In this document: piece by piece, positions 9,324-18,480 of the stretch
How the letters are laid out: each line of letters starts with the position of its first letter
Numbering within the stretch: position 1 is the first letter of the stretch
NCBI GenBank assembly: GCA_019455285.1
Contig: JACFMS010000011.1
Coordinates: 1 to 64,000, forward strand
Direction: 5' to 3'
From: Sphingomonadales bacterium
GTDB lineage: Bacteria; Pseudomonadota; Alphaproteobacteria; Sphingomonadales; Govanellaceae
DNA: 64,000 nt
Position numbers and translations under genes: made by a program
The notes under the pieces: model-generated
Databases searched by the model: none
What the model saw: only the letters and a program-made list of their open reading frames with translations
What the model was told of the DNA's origin: nothing

Positions 9324-10448
9324 TCAATGGCCCTCCGTGCCGTAAGGGGCCATCACCAGATCCCGGGTGACGATCACCCGGAGCGGCCAGCCGGGCCGGA
9401 TGCGAATGGTCGGCTTGACGTTGAGGTGCCGGTCGACGATCTTCTGCCCCGTCTGGTTGACATTGCCCTGGATGCTCTCACGCACCGCCCGCTCGAGCCC
9501 GGTTTCGGCATCGGAGACGGTGAGCTCGGCACCGACACCGAGGACGGTGGCCAGCGCGATGCCCTTCATGAGCCTGCCTTCATGGAGATCGACCCGGTCC
9601 CTGAGGCCGGCGGCCCCGGTGACGTCGGCGGCCGGGAGATCGTCCAGCGTGAGCGACGAGCCGTCGGGCAACAGGAGCCGCCGCCACACCACGAAGGCCC
9701 GTTCCTGGCCGAAGGCGACGGTACTTTCATAGTCGCCGATGAGGCGCGCGCCTTGCGGAATCAGGAGATGGCGGCCGGTGACGCTGTCATAGACCGGCTC
9801 CGTCACCTGGGCCAGCACGGTACCCGGAAGATCGGAGTTGAGCCCGGTGATGAGGGCCGCCGGAATGACGGTGCCTGCCTTCACCTCATAAGGCGACGTC
9901 GGGTCTTGAAGGCGATGGCTGCTGACGCCCGTTGCCGCCGGTGCCCGTTCGGTGGCGGACATGGAGTCGGCAGTACCGGCGCCTTTATGGGACAGGCTAA
10001 AAAACACGCCCGCTTCCCGTGCCTGCCGTTCCTGCTGTACCTCACGCATGCGCTCGGCATGATCTCCGTCGGGACCGTAGGATTGTCCGCCATACAGGGG
10101 ATCATGATGCATTCCACTGCTGCGTTCGGCCTCCAGCAGGGCTTCACCGAGATCCCCCGGAAGCGGCGGCCCCAGTTCCGGCACCGGCACCGGGCGCGGC
10201 GGCGGCAGATCGGCATAGCTTCCGGGCAGGGTCCGGAGGCCCTCGGCCACGGGCTTGCGTGTGACGCTGTAGAGCTCCTCCTGGCTACTGGTCAGTTGCG
10301 GGGGGCGGATGGCGAGCATGGTGGCACCGAGCAGCAGGAGACCCATGGTGCCGATGGTGACGCCCACAGCTTTACGACTGAGGCGTTTCACCGGCCGCGG
10401 CCTGGCACGGAGTTTGAGGGGCTCGGTCTCCGGCGTCGTGTCCGTCAT
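9324..10448 (-). CDS. trbI: Conjugal transfer protein TrbI (VirB10 family)
   Basis: This is the 374-residue VirB10-like scaffold of the mating-pair channel. A short cytoplasmic N-terminus leads to one membrane helix (about residues 26-46), a proline-rich periplasmic linker (about 79-100), and the C-terminal beta-barrel domain with GTVIPAALITGLNSDLPG, VTEPVYDSVTG and IPQGARLIGDYES. VirB10 spans inner and outer membranes and senses energy from the ATPases. Its start overlaps the trbG stop by four bases, so translation is coupled. Length is normal for ICE TrbI. Confidence 0.93.
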   Translation of the reverse strand: MTDTTPETEPLKLRARPRPVKRLSRKAVGVTIGTMGLLLLGATMLAIRPPQLTSSQEELYSVTRKPVAEGLRTLPGSYADLPPPRPVPVPELGPPLPGDLGEALLEAERSSGMHHDPLYGGQSYGPDGDHAERMREVQQERQAREAGVFFSLSHKGAGTADSMSATERAPAATGVSSHRLQDPTSPYEVKAGTVIPAALITGLNSDLPGTVLAQVTEPVYDSVTGRHLLIPQGARLIGDYESTVAFGQERAFVVWRRLLLPDGSSLTLDDLPAADVTGAAGLRDRVDLHEGRLMKGIALATVLGVGAELTVSDAETGLERAVRESIQGNVNQTGQKIVDRHLNVKPTIRIRPGWPLRVIVTRDLVMAPYGTEGH

Positions 10449-11365
10449 CGTCCACGCCCCGTTCTGGTGATGCGGACGATGGTCTGGGGCTTTTCGCCGA
10501 GACGGAGTTCGGCCACCTCGAACAGGCGATCCACCACATAATGCCGGCCGCGGAGCCGGTAGTTCACCAGCTCCGCCCGGCCTTTGGGCCCGAGGATGAA
10601 CAACGGCGGTGCCGCGGTGGTGGGAAGCGACTCGGGGAACTCGATATAGACCTTGCCGCCGTCGTCGAAGATGCGCACCGGCCGCCAGGCGGGCCGGTCG
10701 CCGGAGATGGTGTAGGCAAACGACAGGCTGGCGATATCGAGACCGCCGTCGACCACGCTTGCGGCCACCTGTCTCCGGGCAGCTTTGAGCACCAGCAGCC
10801 TGTCCCGGGGATAGTCCCAGGAAACGGCGGCCATGGCGGGACCCGCCACGCTCTTCAGGTCCAGGCGATAGACCCGACGGTCGGTGGTGACGATGAGGTT
10901 GGTCACCAGATCCGCCGCCGTCGGCTTGACGAGCAGATGCGTGCGGGCATGGTCGCCGCTGCCGCTCGTGGTGTCGCCGATGATCCAGCGCACCGTGTCG
11001 CCGGCGGAGACGGCGATCAGCGTCTCGCCCGGCTCCAGCATGATGTCGGTGACGAGCCCCGGGGCCGCATAGAGGGTGTAAAGGGCACCGTCCATAAAGG
11101 GATAGACCTGTACCGCCTGCACGAAGCCGTCCCGCGTCGGGGTGACGGTCGCCTGCTCAAGGGCAGCGGCTACCTGCGCTTCCGGTGGCGCGGTGTCCGG
11201 TGCCTTGGCCACCAGCGGGCGCACCTCCGGCTTCGGCAGCACCGGCACGTCCACCACGTCGATCCGGGGTTCGGGCTCGAGCGTGGCGGGGATGAAGGTG
11301 GTCTCGGTCTTGTGGGCACAGGCGGCCAGAAGAGCGACAAACGGTACTGTGATCAAGCGCTGCAT
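10445..11365 (-). CDS. trbG: Conjugal transfer protein TrbG (VirB9 family)
   Basis: A 306-residue VirB9-like protein of the outer-membrane core complex. The N-terminus MQRLITVPFVALLAAC ends in a lipobox-like LAAC at Cys16, suggesting an outer-membrane lipoprotein; the family more often has a plain signal peptide. The CagX/VirB9 domain follows, with IMLEPGETL, WIIGDT and YRLDLKS in the first half and SFAYTISGD, VYIEFPESL, LFILGPKGR in the C-terminal half. It overlaps trbI by four bases. Confidence 0.93.
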   Translation of the reverse strand: MQRLITVPFVALLAACAHKTETTFIPATLEPEPRIDVVDVPVLPKPEVRPLVAKAPDTAPPEAQVAAALEQATVTPTRDGFVQAVQVYPFMDGALYTLYAAPGLVTDIMLEPGETLIAVSAGDTVRWIIGDTTSGSGDHARTHLLVKPTAADLVTNLIVTTDRRVYRLDLKSVAGPAMAAVSWDYPRDRLLVLKAARRQVAASVVDGGLDIASLSFAYTISGDRPAWRPVRIFDDGGKVYIEFPESLPTTAAPPLFILGPKGRAELVNYRLRGRHYVVDRLFEVAELRLGEKPQTIVRITRTGRGR

Positions 11366-11389
11366 GGGATGTCTCCGTGATGTGGGGGA

Positions 11390-12070
11390 TCAGCCGAAGT
11401 CCCGGGTCCAGCTGATGCCGTGGACATAAAGCCCGAGCGGATTCTTGCGGACCTGCTCGACGGTCTTCGGGGGCGAGAGCACGATGGTCAGGATGGCAGT
11501 GTGGCGCTCGCTCTTGTCTTTCACGCCATTGACGAAGCTCGTCTCCGTCCACTTGACCTGGAACGATGTGTCGGAAGCGCGCACGACGCTGGTAACCTCC
11601 ACCGTCACCGTCGTCTGCCCGACCCGGGCGAAGGGATCGGTCTCCCGGGCATATTCATTGAGTATCAATGCGGCGCGATCGGTGGCGTAATCATAGGCCT
11701 CAAGCCAGTTCTGGCGCAGCACCAGGGGATCGAGCGGCAGGGAGCGCACCTGGGCAATGAAGCGGGCCAGCTGCCAGGCGATCTGGGCGTCCGTCGGGCG
11801 GTAGTCCTCCCGGGCCGGGCCGACCACGCGGATGTTGCCCCCGGCCTCAAGCTCCACCACATAGGGCGTGATGCGGCTTTGAAGCGAGAGCGTCACAAGG
11901 GCGAGCGCCAGCCCGGTGGCAAGGCCGAGCGCGCCGAACGCCATGAAGCGCCAGTTCCGGGCCTGCACCCGGGCTGATCCTAAGCGCTCGTCCCAGACCT
12001 GGGCCGCTTTCTGATAGGGCGTGACCGGCACAGGCGTCGTGCTGTATCGGTTGGCGCTGCGTTTAAACAT
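11390..12070 (-). CDS. trbF: Conjugal transfer protein TrbF (VirB8 family)
   Basis: A 226-residue VirB8-like protein: cytoplasmic N-terminus with PVTPYQKAAQVWDERLGSARVQARNWR, one membrane helix (about 41-60), and the periplasmic NTF2-like domain including QLARFIAQVRSLPLDP and the C-terminal GLYVHGISWTRDFG. VirB8 is an inner-membrane nucleation factor of the channel. I chose MFKRSANRYS (12070) as start because it gives the family N-terminus; an upstream ATG at 12091 would add only residues read through the end of trbL. The start overlaps the trbL stop by eight bases. Confidence 0.92.
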   Translation of the reverse strand: MFKRSANRYSTTPVPVTPYQKAAQVWDERLGSARVQARNWRFMAFGALGLATGLALALVTLSLQSRITPYVVELEAGGNIRVVGPAREDYRPTDAQIAWQLARFIAQVRSLPLDPLVLRQNWLEAYDYATDRAALILNEYARETDPFARVGQTTVTVEVTSVVRASDTSFQVKWTETSFVNGVKDKSERHTAILTIVLSPPKTVEQVRKNPLGLYVHGISWTRDFG

Positions 12071-13316
12071 CGGATGTGTCCCTTGTGGCAAGTGTCGGGG
12101 CCGGCGCCGGGCTCGGCCGGTCGCCGTCTTTCAGAATGCGGGTCAAGGCTTCCGCATGGGGACGGACACCTCCATGGCTGCGCGCCTTGAGGTCCCGGGC
12201 CCAGGCAGGTTCGGATGCAGGCGCTTCAGCGGGGGATCCCGATTTTCCCATGATGCGGGCGCCGACCGCCTGGGCTCCCCGTTTGGCAACGGCGGAGAGC
12301 CCTGCCGCCATGGGATTGCCGCCCGCAGCTCTCGCCGCTTCGGACGCGGTCCGATACGTGTCCCGTGCGGCCGCACCCATCTGGCTCCCGGCACGGACGG
12401 CGGCAAGGCCGCTCCCGCCCATGGTGCGGGCCGCACCGACGGCAAGGTCGGCCGTACCGAGCGCTGCAGCAGCGGCTCCACCGACGGTACCGGCCACGGA
12501 CCCGGCGCCAAGCTGCGGCCCGCCGGAGATCAGGCCGGCGGCAATGCCGGGGCCGAAGATGCCGAGGCCGAACAGGGCCAGTGCCGACAGCACCAGCGAC
12601 ATGGCGAGCTGCAACGTCACCTCCCGGTCCTGCAGCAGTTGGGCGAGGTCCACGAAGATGGTGGTGCCGATGCCGAGAATGATGGCGAGCACCATGACTT
12701 TGACACCGGACGCCACCACATTGCCCAGGACCTTCTCGGCCAGGAACGCGGTTTTGTTCCAGAATGCGAAGGGCACCAGCACGAAGCCCGCAAGTGTCGT
12801 GAGCTTGAACTCCACGATGGTGACGAAGAGCTGGATCGCCAGGACGAAGAAGGCAAGGACCACGATGGCCCAGGCGAAGACGAACACCAGGACCGTTACC
12901 ACATTGTTGAAGAAGGTGGTGAAGCCGAGAAGCTTGCCGGCTTCCTCAAGGAGGGGATGGGCGGCGGCATAGCCGGTGGCCGCCACATGCCCGGGACGCA
13001 GGAGGTCCGCGGCCGTCAAGCCGGTATTGGTGGCCGCGAGGCCGAGGCCTGCGAAGGAATCGAAGACGATCTGGGCCAGGCCTGAGAAGTTGCCGAGAAT
13101 GAGCGCGAAGACACCCACATAGAGCACCTTCTTGATCAGCTTGGCGATGACGTCGCTCGTCTCCGACAACGCCCAGAAGAGACCGGCAAGCGTGATATCG
13201 AGCGCGATCAATATGGCCGTCAGCGACGCGACGTTGCCCGAGAGCAGCCCGAAGCCGCTGTCGATATAGGCGACAAAGGTCGCGGTAAAATGATCGATGA
13301 CGCCCATATCGTCCAT
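12063..13316 (-). CDS. trbL: Conjugal transfer protein TrbL (VirB6 family)
   Basis: A 417-residue polytopic inner-membrane protein, the VirB6-like channel component. Six or so hydrophobic helices fill residues 30-290, including LTAILIALDITLAGLFWAL, VLYVGVFALILGNF and FNNVVTVLVFVFAWAIVVLAFF. An alanine-, arginine- and proline-rich cytoplasmic tail of about 130 residues follows, as in other TrbL proteins. The entry-exclusion gene trbK, often found between trbJ and trbL, is absent: only 46 bases separate the two here. Confidence 0.92.
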   Translation of the reverse strand: MDDMGVIDHFTATFVAYIDSGFGLLSGNVASLTAILIALDITLAGLFWALSETSDVIAKLIKKVLYVGVFALILGNFSGLAQIVFDSFAGLGLAATNTGLTAADLLRPGHVAATGYAAAHPLLEEAGKLLGFTTFFNNVVTVLVFVFAWAIVVLAFFVLAIQLFVTIVEFKLTTLAGFVLVPFAFWNKTAFLAEKVLGNVVASGVKVMVLAIILGIGTTIFVDLAQLLQDREVTLQLAMSLVLSALALFGLGIFGPGIAAGLISGGPQLGAGSVAGTVGGAAAAALGTADLAVGAARTMGGSGLAAVRAGSQMGAAARDTYRTASEAARAAGGNPMAAGLSAVAKRGAQAVGARIMGKSGSPAEAPASEPAWARDLKARSHGGVRPHAEALTRILKDGDRPSPAPAPTLATRDTSDV

Positions 13317-13362
13317 GGATGGTCGGCCCCCCCAGGTGATGATCGAAGTGATGATGCGGAAT

Positions 13363-14082
13363 TCAGCGGCCCTGGTAGGCCGTGGCGCTTCCGAGAAAGC
13401 GCTTGAACTGATGGCGGGCTTCTTCCTCGGCCATGGCGCGTCGTGCGTTCTCCAGACTCTCGGCTCGGTACTGCGCCGCCATCAATGTTTGCAGTGATGC
13501 TGCTTGTTTGACTTGAAGAGCGGTGAGCTGATTGGCCGCCTGCTGGGCCTGTAAACTCCCCACTGCAAGTTCGGATGCAGACAGCAAATCACCAAGCAGT
13601 TCCTGATCACCGTTTATTTCTTCCATCATCTTTGCCTGTAAGACCATGGACTGACGATGTGCCGATAAAGCCTGAGACCAGCGCTTCTGCGCATCTTGCA
13701 ATTGCGTATTCACTGACAGTCCCACAGCAATCTCTTCCGGATATAAACGTTTGAGATCCGTCTCGACCCTTGCAACCGTGAACGCCAACCCTTCGGCTTG
13801 AGCCACCATCATACGCAACTGGTTGACCGCGAACAGCAACTGATGCCGGGAGGTGAAGTCCAGACGTTCGAGATGCTTGGCCTGATTGAGGAGCATGCGA
13901 AGCTCGTTTTCGATCTGCTGTTTCTGTTGGGTGATCATCTGCAATGTGCGCACGGCGGTGAGCAGATTCTCGGCATGGTTCTGCGGGTCGTAGACGATGC
14001 CGCCGACACCCAGGAACGCCTGTGCCGGTGAGGTGAGACTGAGAGATAGAACGACGGCAAGCGCGGTCAGGGTGCGTTTCAT
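13363..14082 (-). CDS. trbJ: Conjugal transfer protein TrbJ (VirB5 family)
   Basis: A 239-residue secreted protein with a clear signal peptide (MKRTLTALAVVLSLSLTSPAQA). The mature N-terminus GVGGIVYDPQNHAENLL is the family signature and a long helical coiled-coil region follows. VirB5/TrbJ proteins are minor pilus-tip or adhesion components. The start overlaps the trbE stop by four bases. The middle of the gene is somewhat more AT-rich than its neighbours, but the frame is open throughout. Confidence 0.92.
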   Translation of the reverse strand: MKRTLTALAVVLSLSLTSPAQAFLGVGGIVYDPQNHAENLLTAVRTLQMITQQKQQIENELRMLLNQAKHLERLDFTSRHQLLFAVNQLRMMVAQAEGLAFTVARVETDLKRLYPEEIAVGLSVNTQLQDAQKRWSQALSAHRQSMVLQAKMMEEINGDQELLGDLLSASELAVGSLQAQQAANQLTALQVKQAASLQTLMAAQYRAESLENARRAMAEEEARHQFKRFLGSATAYQGR

Positions 14083-16490
14083 GAGGGTTGCTCCGGATAT
14101 TGGTTGAGAAGATCGGCGGCCCAGGCGAGACCCTTGGCCTTGAGAAAGGCGGCGGCAAAATTGTCCGCGCCGGCGGCAAGGATGCGGTCCATGAGCGTGT
14201 GATCGGCGGCGCTCCCCGCAGCCGCAAAGGCCTTGGCGATATCGCCGAGCTCAAGGGCGAACAGTCGCCGCCCGAGCGGACAGTCCAGGTAATAGTCCCG
14301 CTTCGGCGTCGCCTCGCTGAGAATGCGGATCTGGCGGTCGTTCAAGCCGAAGCGGCGATAGACATCTTCCAGTTCCGGATCCCGGGCCCGGGCATTCGGC
14401 AGATAGATGCGGTTCGGGCAGGATTCGAGCAAGCTCGGCGCGATGGCGCTTGCGGCAATGTCGCTCAACGACTGGGTCGCAAACACCACGGCGACGTTCT
14501 TCTTGCGCAGGGTCTTGAGCCAGTCCCGGATGCGCCCGGCAAAGCTCGCGTGATCGAGATAAAGCCAGGCCTCATCCATGAGCAATAACGTGGGCCTGCC
14601 GTCGAACCGGGCCTCAAGCTTGTGGAAGAGATAGGTGAGCACCGGCAGGCATATGGCCGGTGTGGCCATCAGGGTTTCCATCTCGAAGGTGGTGATGACA
14701 GCAAGGTCCAGATCTTCATCATCGCCATCGAGCAGCCGGCCATAGGCACCGACCAAGGTATACGGCTCCAAGGCCTGCTTCAGGCGATTGGATTGAATGA
14801 GGAGCGCAAGACCGGAGATCGTGCGTTCGTCTTCAGGCGCACTTTGCAGGTTATCGAGCGCCGACCACACGGCGGCCTTGACGTCCGGCGTGATCTCCAC
14901 CCGTTCCTGTGCCAGGAGGAGATGGACCCAGTCCGCCGCCCGGGATTTGTCCGGTCCCGTATCGATGGTACGCAGCGGCTGGAACGCCGACATCGTATCG
15001 GTACCGAGTTCAAGATAGCGGCCACCGAGACCGAGGCTTGTTGCCCGGAGCGAGCGGCCCTTGTCGAAGGCGAAGATCTGTGCGCCTTCATAACGTCGGA
15101 ACTGCATCATCATCATGGCCAGGAGCACCGACTTGCCGGCGCCGGTGGGGCCGAGGATCAAGGTGTGGCCCACGTCGCCCACATGGAGTGCGAAGCGGAA
15201 TGGCGTGGTGCCGCCCGTGGTCGCGTGGAACAGAGGCGCAGCTTCAAGATGATCGTCTTGTTCCGGTCCGGCCCAGATGGCCGAGACCGGGATCAGATGG
15301 GCGAGGTTCAGGCTGTGGATCAGGGGCTGTCGGATGTTGGCATAAAGATGCCCGGGCAGACTGCCGAGCCAGGCTTCGACCGCATTCAGGCTTTCCCGGA
15401 TGGTGACGAAGCCGCGGCCGTTGACGACCCGCTCCACCTGCTTGAGGTGCGTGTCCGCAATTTCCGGATCTCTGTCGCCCACGACAATGGTGACGGAGAC
15501 ATAGCCGAAGGCCACATGGCCGCCGCCCAGGGCCTGCAGGGCGAGGTCCGCATCCGCCGCCTTGTTCTCGGCGTCGCTGTCGGTCAAGGCCGTCCCTTCC
15601 TGGAACAGCACTTCCTTCAAGATGGCTGCCAGACTCTTGCGCTTGGCGAACCATTGCCGGCGATAACGGGTGAGTTCCTTCTGCGCTTCCACCCGGTCGA
15701 GGACGATGAAGCGGGTCGTCCAGCGATAGGGCAATCCAAGGTCGTTGAGGTCATTCAGGAGACCGGGCAACGTGCTTGCCGGAAAGCCCAGGACCGACAG
15801 AATGCGGAGATGACTGTCGCCGAGTTTCGGGGACACGCCGCCGGAGAGGGCTGTGTCCACCAGCAGGGCATCGAGATGCATGGGCACTTCCGGCACGGCC
15901 ACGGGATGGCGCTTCGTGGATATACAGTCATGAAGACAGCTGAGTGTCTCTGCATCATCGAGGGGCGCAATGTCGGGAAAGATCTCCTCCAGGAGCGCCA
16001 CCAGTTTATCGGTGTCGCCCAGGAAGCGGGCGACCACGTTGTCGCGCGGAGAGGTGGTGTCGCGGGCACTTTCATAGAGCCATTGCCCGGTCCGGCTGAC
16101 GGCTTCAACGGGCGGCAGGAAGACCAGGGTCAGGTAATAGCGGCTTTCGTAATGTCCGCCGTCGGCAAAGAGCGCTTTCCGTTCCCGGTCTGTGAGCCAG
16201 GAGACCGGATCCGGAAAGATACCATCCGGATAGGCTGCCACCGCCTCCCGGCGTGCTTCCACAAAGAGCGTCCAGCCGGAGCAGAAGCGCATCAGTGCAT
16301 TGTTGATCCGGGCGGTGAGTGCGATGAGCTCACTCGGCACGGCGCTCGCCATGTCGGGCCCACGAAAGCGGATGGTGCGCTGCAGGCTGCCGTCCTTGTT
16401 GAGCACGACACCGGGCGCGACGAGCGCGGCCCAGGGCAGATAATCGGCCAGCCGGTCGGGCCGCTTGCGGTATTCAGCCAGGTTCAGCAT
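14079..16490 (-). CDS. trbE: Conjugal transfer ATPase TrbE (VirB4 family)
   Basis: An 803-residue VirB4 ATPase, the main energy source of the mating apparatus. The N-terminal CagE/TrbE domain begins MLNLAEYRKRPDRLADYLPWA, the family start, so I place the ATG at 16490 rather than 33 codons upstream. Walker A GPTGAGKS lies near residues 446-453 and Walker B TLLLMDEAW follows; the conserved VVFATQSLSDI motif is present. It overlaps trbD by seven bases and trbJ by four. Length and motifs are normal, so it is probably functional. Confidence 0.95.
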   Translation of the reverse strand: MLNLAEYRKRPDRLADYLPWAALVAPGVVLNKDGSLQRTIRFRGPDMASAVPSELIALTARINNALMRFCSGWTLFVEARREAVAAYPDGIFPDPVSWLTDRERKALFADGGHYESRYYLTLVFLPPVEAVSRTGQWLYESARDTTSPRDNVVARFLGDTDKLVALLEEIFPDIAPLDDAETLSCLHDCISTKRHPVAVPEVPMHLDALLVDTALSGGVSPKLGDSHLRILSVLGFPASTLPGLLNDLNDLGLPYRWTTRFIVLDRVEAQKELTRYRRQWFAKRKSLAAILKEVLFQEGTALTDSDAENKAADADLALQALGGGHVAFGYVSVTIVVGDRDPEIADTHLKQVERVVNGRGFVTIRESLNAVEAWLGSLPGHLYANIRQPLIHSLNLAHLIPVSAIWAGPEQDDHLEAAPLFHATTGGTTPFRFALHVGDVGHTLILGPTGAGKSVLLAMMMMQFRRYEGAQIFAFDKGRSLRATSLGLGGRYLELGTDTMSAFQPLRTIDTGPDKSRAADWVHLLLAQERVEITPDVKAAVWSALDNLQSAPEDERTISGLALLIQSNRLKQALEPYTLVGAYGRLLDGDDEDLDLAVITTFEMETLMATPAICLPVLTYLFHKLEARFDGRPTLLLMDEAWLYLDHASFAGRIRDWLKTLRKKNVAVVFATQSLSDIAASAIAPSLLESCPNRIYLPNARARDPELEDVYRRFGLNDRQIRILSEATPKRDYYLDCPLGRRLFALELGDIAKAFAAAGSAADHTLMDRILAAGADNFAAAFLKAKGLAWAADLLNQYPEQPS

Positions 16491-16741
16491 GTGAGATAGG
16501 CCTTGTGCCGGAGATGGCGGATGAATACGGGCAGGAACGCCGGATCCTTCTTGGTCATGAGCACGGCGCCGGTCTGGAGACAGGCCCAAACCAGAATACC
16601 GGCAAGCCAGAGCTGCAGGCCGAGGCCGAGAGCGGCCGCCAGCGTGCCGTTCAATATGGTGACACCCCGCGGCGCACCAGCGATCAGGACGGGCTCAGTG
16701 AGCGCGCGATGGACCGGGATCTCGTAGCCGTCGGGCATCAT
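16484..16741 (-). CDS. trbD: Conjugal transfer protein TrbD (VirB3 family)
   Basis: An 85-residue inner-membrane protein starting MPDGYEIPVHRALTEP, the TrbD signature, followed by one or two hydrophobic segments (about residues 30-62) and a basic C-terminus. VirB3-type proteins associate with VirB4. Two consecutive ATG codons are possible starts; the first overlaps the trbC stop in an ATGA arrangement. The end overlaps trbE by seven bases. Confidence 0.92.
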   Translation of the reverse strand: MMPDGYEIPVHRALTEPVLIAGAPRGVTILNGTLAAALGLGLQLWLAGILVWACLQTGAVLMTKKDPAFLPVFIRHLRHKAYLTC

Positions 16742-17040
16742 ACCAAGGCCCCGCCGCCGAACGAGAAGAAGGCCAGGAAGAAGGACGTGGCGGCGAACGC
16801 GATGGACAGGCCGAACACGATCTGGATCAAGCGACGAAAGCCGCCCGAGGTATCACCAAAGGCGAGCGTCAATCCAGTGATGGTGATGATGATCACCGCG
16901 ATAATGCGCGCCACCGGACCTTCGATGGACGAAAGGATTGCCTGCAGCGGCGCTTCCCACGGCATGGCCGCGCCCGCAGCCTGGGCGGCGGTGGAGACAA
17001 GGATGAAAGAGGTGGCCAGCAAGAAAGTGGATCGGTTCAT
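16738..17040 (-). CDS. trbC: Conjugal transfer pilin TrbC (VirB2 family)
   Basis: A 100-residue prepilin. The signal peptide MNRSTFLLATSFILVSTAAQA is followed by a short mature protein with two hydrophobic helices (IARIIAVIIITITGLTLAF region and IVFGLSIAFAATSFFLAFF), typical of TrbC/VirB2 pilins. I chose the ATG at 17040 because it starts the signal peptide; a longer frame upstream runs into trbB. It lies 16 bases after the trbB stop. In this family the pilin is usually matured by the TraF peptidase, whose gene is at 29068-29643. Confidence 0.92.
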   Translation of the reverse strand: MNRSTFLLATSFILVSTAAQAAGAAMPWEAPLQAILSSIEGPVARIIAVIIITITGLTLAFGDTSGGFRRLIQIVFGLSIAFAATSFFLAFFSFGGGALV

Positions 17041-17056
17041 GGAACGGGGCTTTCTG

Positions 17057-18016
17057 TCAGAGGGATAACGGGACATGAGGATCGATCTCTTCGACTCTGT
17101 AGTCCCCGGCCTTGAGGCCGGTGACACGGGCCAGCGTCTCCAGGCGCCGCGCTTCGCCGCGGCCCTTGAGAAAGACGATGAGATCGACGGCTTCGGCAAT
17201 GAGTGCCTGGGGCACGTTGACGACGGTTTCCTGGATCAGTTGCTCCAGGCGATAGAGACCGGCCCGGGCGGAGTTCGCGTGAAGCGTGGCGATGCCGCCC
17301 GGGTGGCCGGTGTTCCAGGCCTTGAGCATGTCGAGGGCTTCCGCGCCCCGCACCTCTCCCACCACGATGCGGTCAGGCCTCAGCCGCAGAGTCGAGCGCA
17401 CCAGATCGGCGAGCGTCGCAACACCGTCTTTGGTGCGCAGCGCCACCGCATTCCGGGCGCTGCATTGCAGCTCACGGGTATCTTCGAGTAGAACGATGCG
17501 ATCGGAGGCATCGGCCATCTCCCGCAGCAGCGCATTGGCCAGCGTCGTCTTGCCGGACCCGGTGCCGCCCACGATCAGGATGTTGCGGCGGCGCTGCACG
17601 GCTTCCCGCAGCAGGAGCGCCTGCCGTTCGGTCATGATCCGGGCCGTCACATAGTCGCCAAGAGCAAAGACTTCGCCCGCCGGTTTGCGGATGGCGAGCG
17701 TCGGTGCCACCACCACCGGTGGCAACAGGCCTTCGAAGCGCTCGCCCGAGCCCGGCAGTTCGGCGCTCACGACCGGATGGTTGTCATTGGCTTCGAGCCG
17801 GAGATGCCCGGCCACCACCCGGATGATGCGTTCCACGTCGGCGGGTGCGATCACGACGCCGGTATCGATGAGGCCTGCGGTGGACCGCTCCACCCACAGC
17901 TGGCCGTCGGGGTTGACCAGCACATCGGTCACCGTGGGCTCCCGGAGCGCCGCACTGATGGCGGGCCCGAGCGCCGTCTTCAGCATGGCGATGGTGCGGG
18001 TCTCGGACGGGGTCAT
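17057..18016 (-). CDS. trbB: Conjugal transfer ATPase TrbB (VirB11 family)
   Basis: A 319-residue hexameric traffic ATPase. An N-terminal PAS-like domain (TVTDVLVNPDGQLWVER) precedes the RecA-like domain with Walker A GGTGSGKTT, the Asp box ILLEDTRELQC, Walker B region RIVVGEVRGAEALDML and the His box GGIATLHANSA. It powers pilus assembly and transfer with TrbE and TraG. Its start overlaps the copG stop by four bases. Confidence 0.95.
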   Translation of the reverse strand: MTPSETRTIAMLKTALGPAISAALREPTVTDVLVNPDGQLWVERSTAGLIDTGVVIAPADVERIIRVVAGHLRLEANDNHPVVSAELPGSGERFEGLLPPVVVAPTLAIRKPAGEVFALGDYVTARIMTERQALLLREAVQRRRNILIVGGTGSGKTTLANALLREMADASDRIVLLEDTRELQCSARNAVALRTKDGVATLADLVRSTLRLRPDRIVVGEVRGAEALDMLKAWNTGHPGGIATLHANSARAGLYRLEQLIQETVVNVPQALIAEAVDLIVFLKGRGEARRLETLARVTGLKAGDYRVEEIDPHVPLSL

Positions 18017-18480
18017 GCTTCAGGCTCCTTGAGAGTGGCATCATCGACTTCCGTGTGGCTGAAAAAATCAGCGGCATTGGGGCTCACCTCCTCCACCGCG
18101 TCGCGAAACAGCCGTTTGCCCTTCTCGAGCCGCCGGGCGAGTTCCGTTGCAAAGGCGGTAAAGCGTTCCTCACCCAAGGCCCGGACCGCCGCCTGGTCGG
18201 CGGGCGAGAGCGACGGCAGCACGCTGAGCTCGGTCCGGGCAAAAAGTGCGAAGGCTTCGGTCAGGATCATCAGATCCCGCTCGAGCCGGCCGAACTGACG
18301 GGTCAGGCGATCCAGCCGCCGGGCCAGGGCCGCTTCCCGCTTGTCGCCGCCATCGGGCGAAAGGAACGTGCGCAAGGCCGCTTCCACCAATGCCGACTTG
18401 GAGACGCCCGGCCGGGTGGCGAGCCGGTCAAGCGCCGTTGCCATGTCGTCGGTGAGATAGACGTGGACGCGGGGTTTCAT
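18013..18480 (-). CDS. CopG-family ribbon-helix-helix protein of the tra/trb operon
   Basis: A 155-residue protein with an N-terminal ribbon-helix-helix domain (residues 1-45, PRVHVYLTDDMATALDRLA and SKSALVEAALRTFL) and a long charged helical C-terminal half. It is located between traG and trbB, overlapping each by four bases, which is the conserved position of this gene in related ICEs. A role as DNA-binding regulator or relaxosome accessory is inferred from the fold and the position only. Confidence 0.85.
   Translation of the reverse strand: MKPRVHVYLTDDMATALDRLATRPGVSKSALVEAALRTFLSPDGGDKREAALARRLDRLTRQFGRLERDLMILTEAFALFARTELSVLPSLSPADQAAVRALGEERFTAFATELARRLEKGKRLFRDAVEEVSPNAADFFSHTEVDDATLKEPEA

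Noticed and set aside
13317-13362. A trbK entry-exclusion gene between trbJ and trbL
   Set aside because: Only 46 bases are available, too short for a lipoprotein gene.
14622-16499. A 625-codon plus-strand frame
   Set aside because: It lies entirely opposite trbE, has no family features and reflects the high GC content of that gene.
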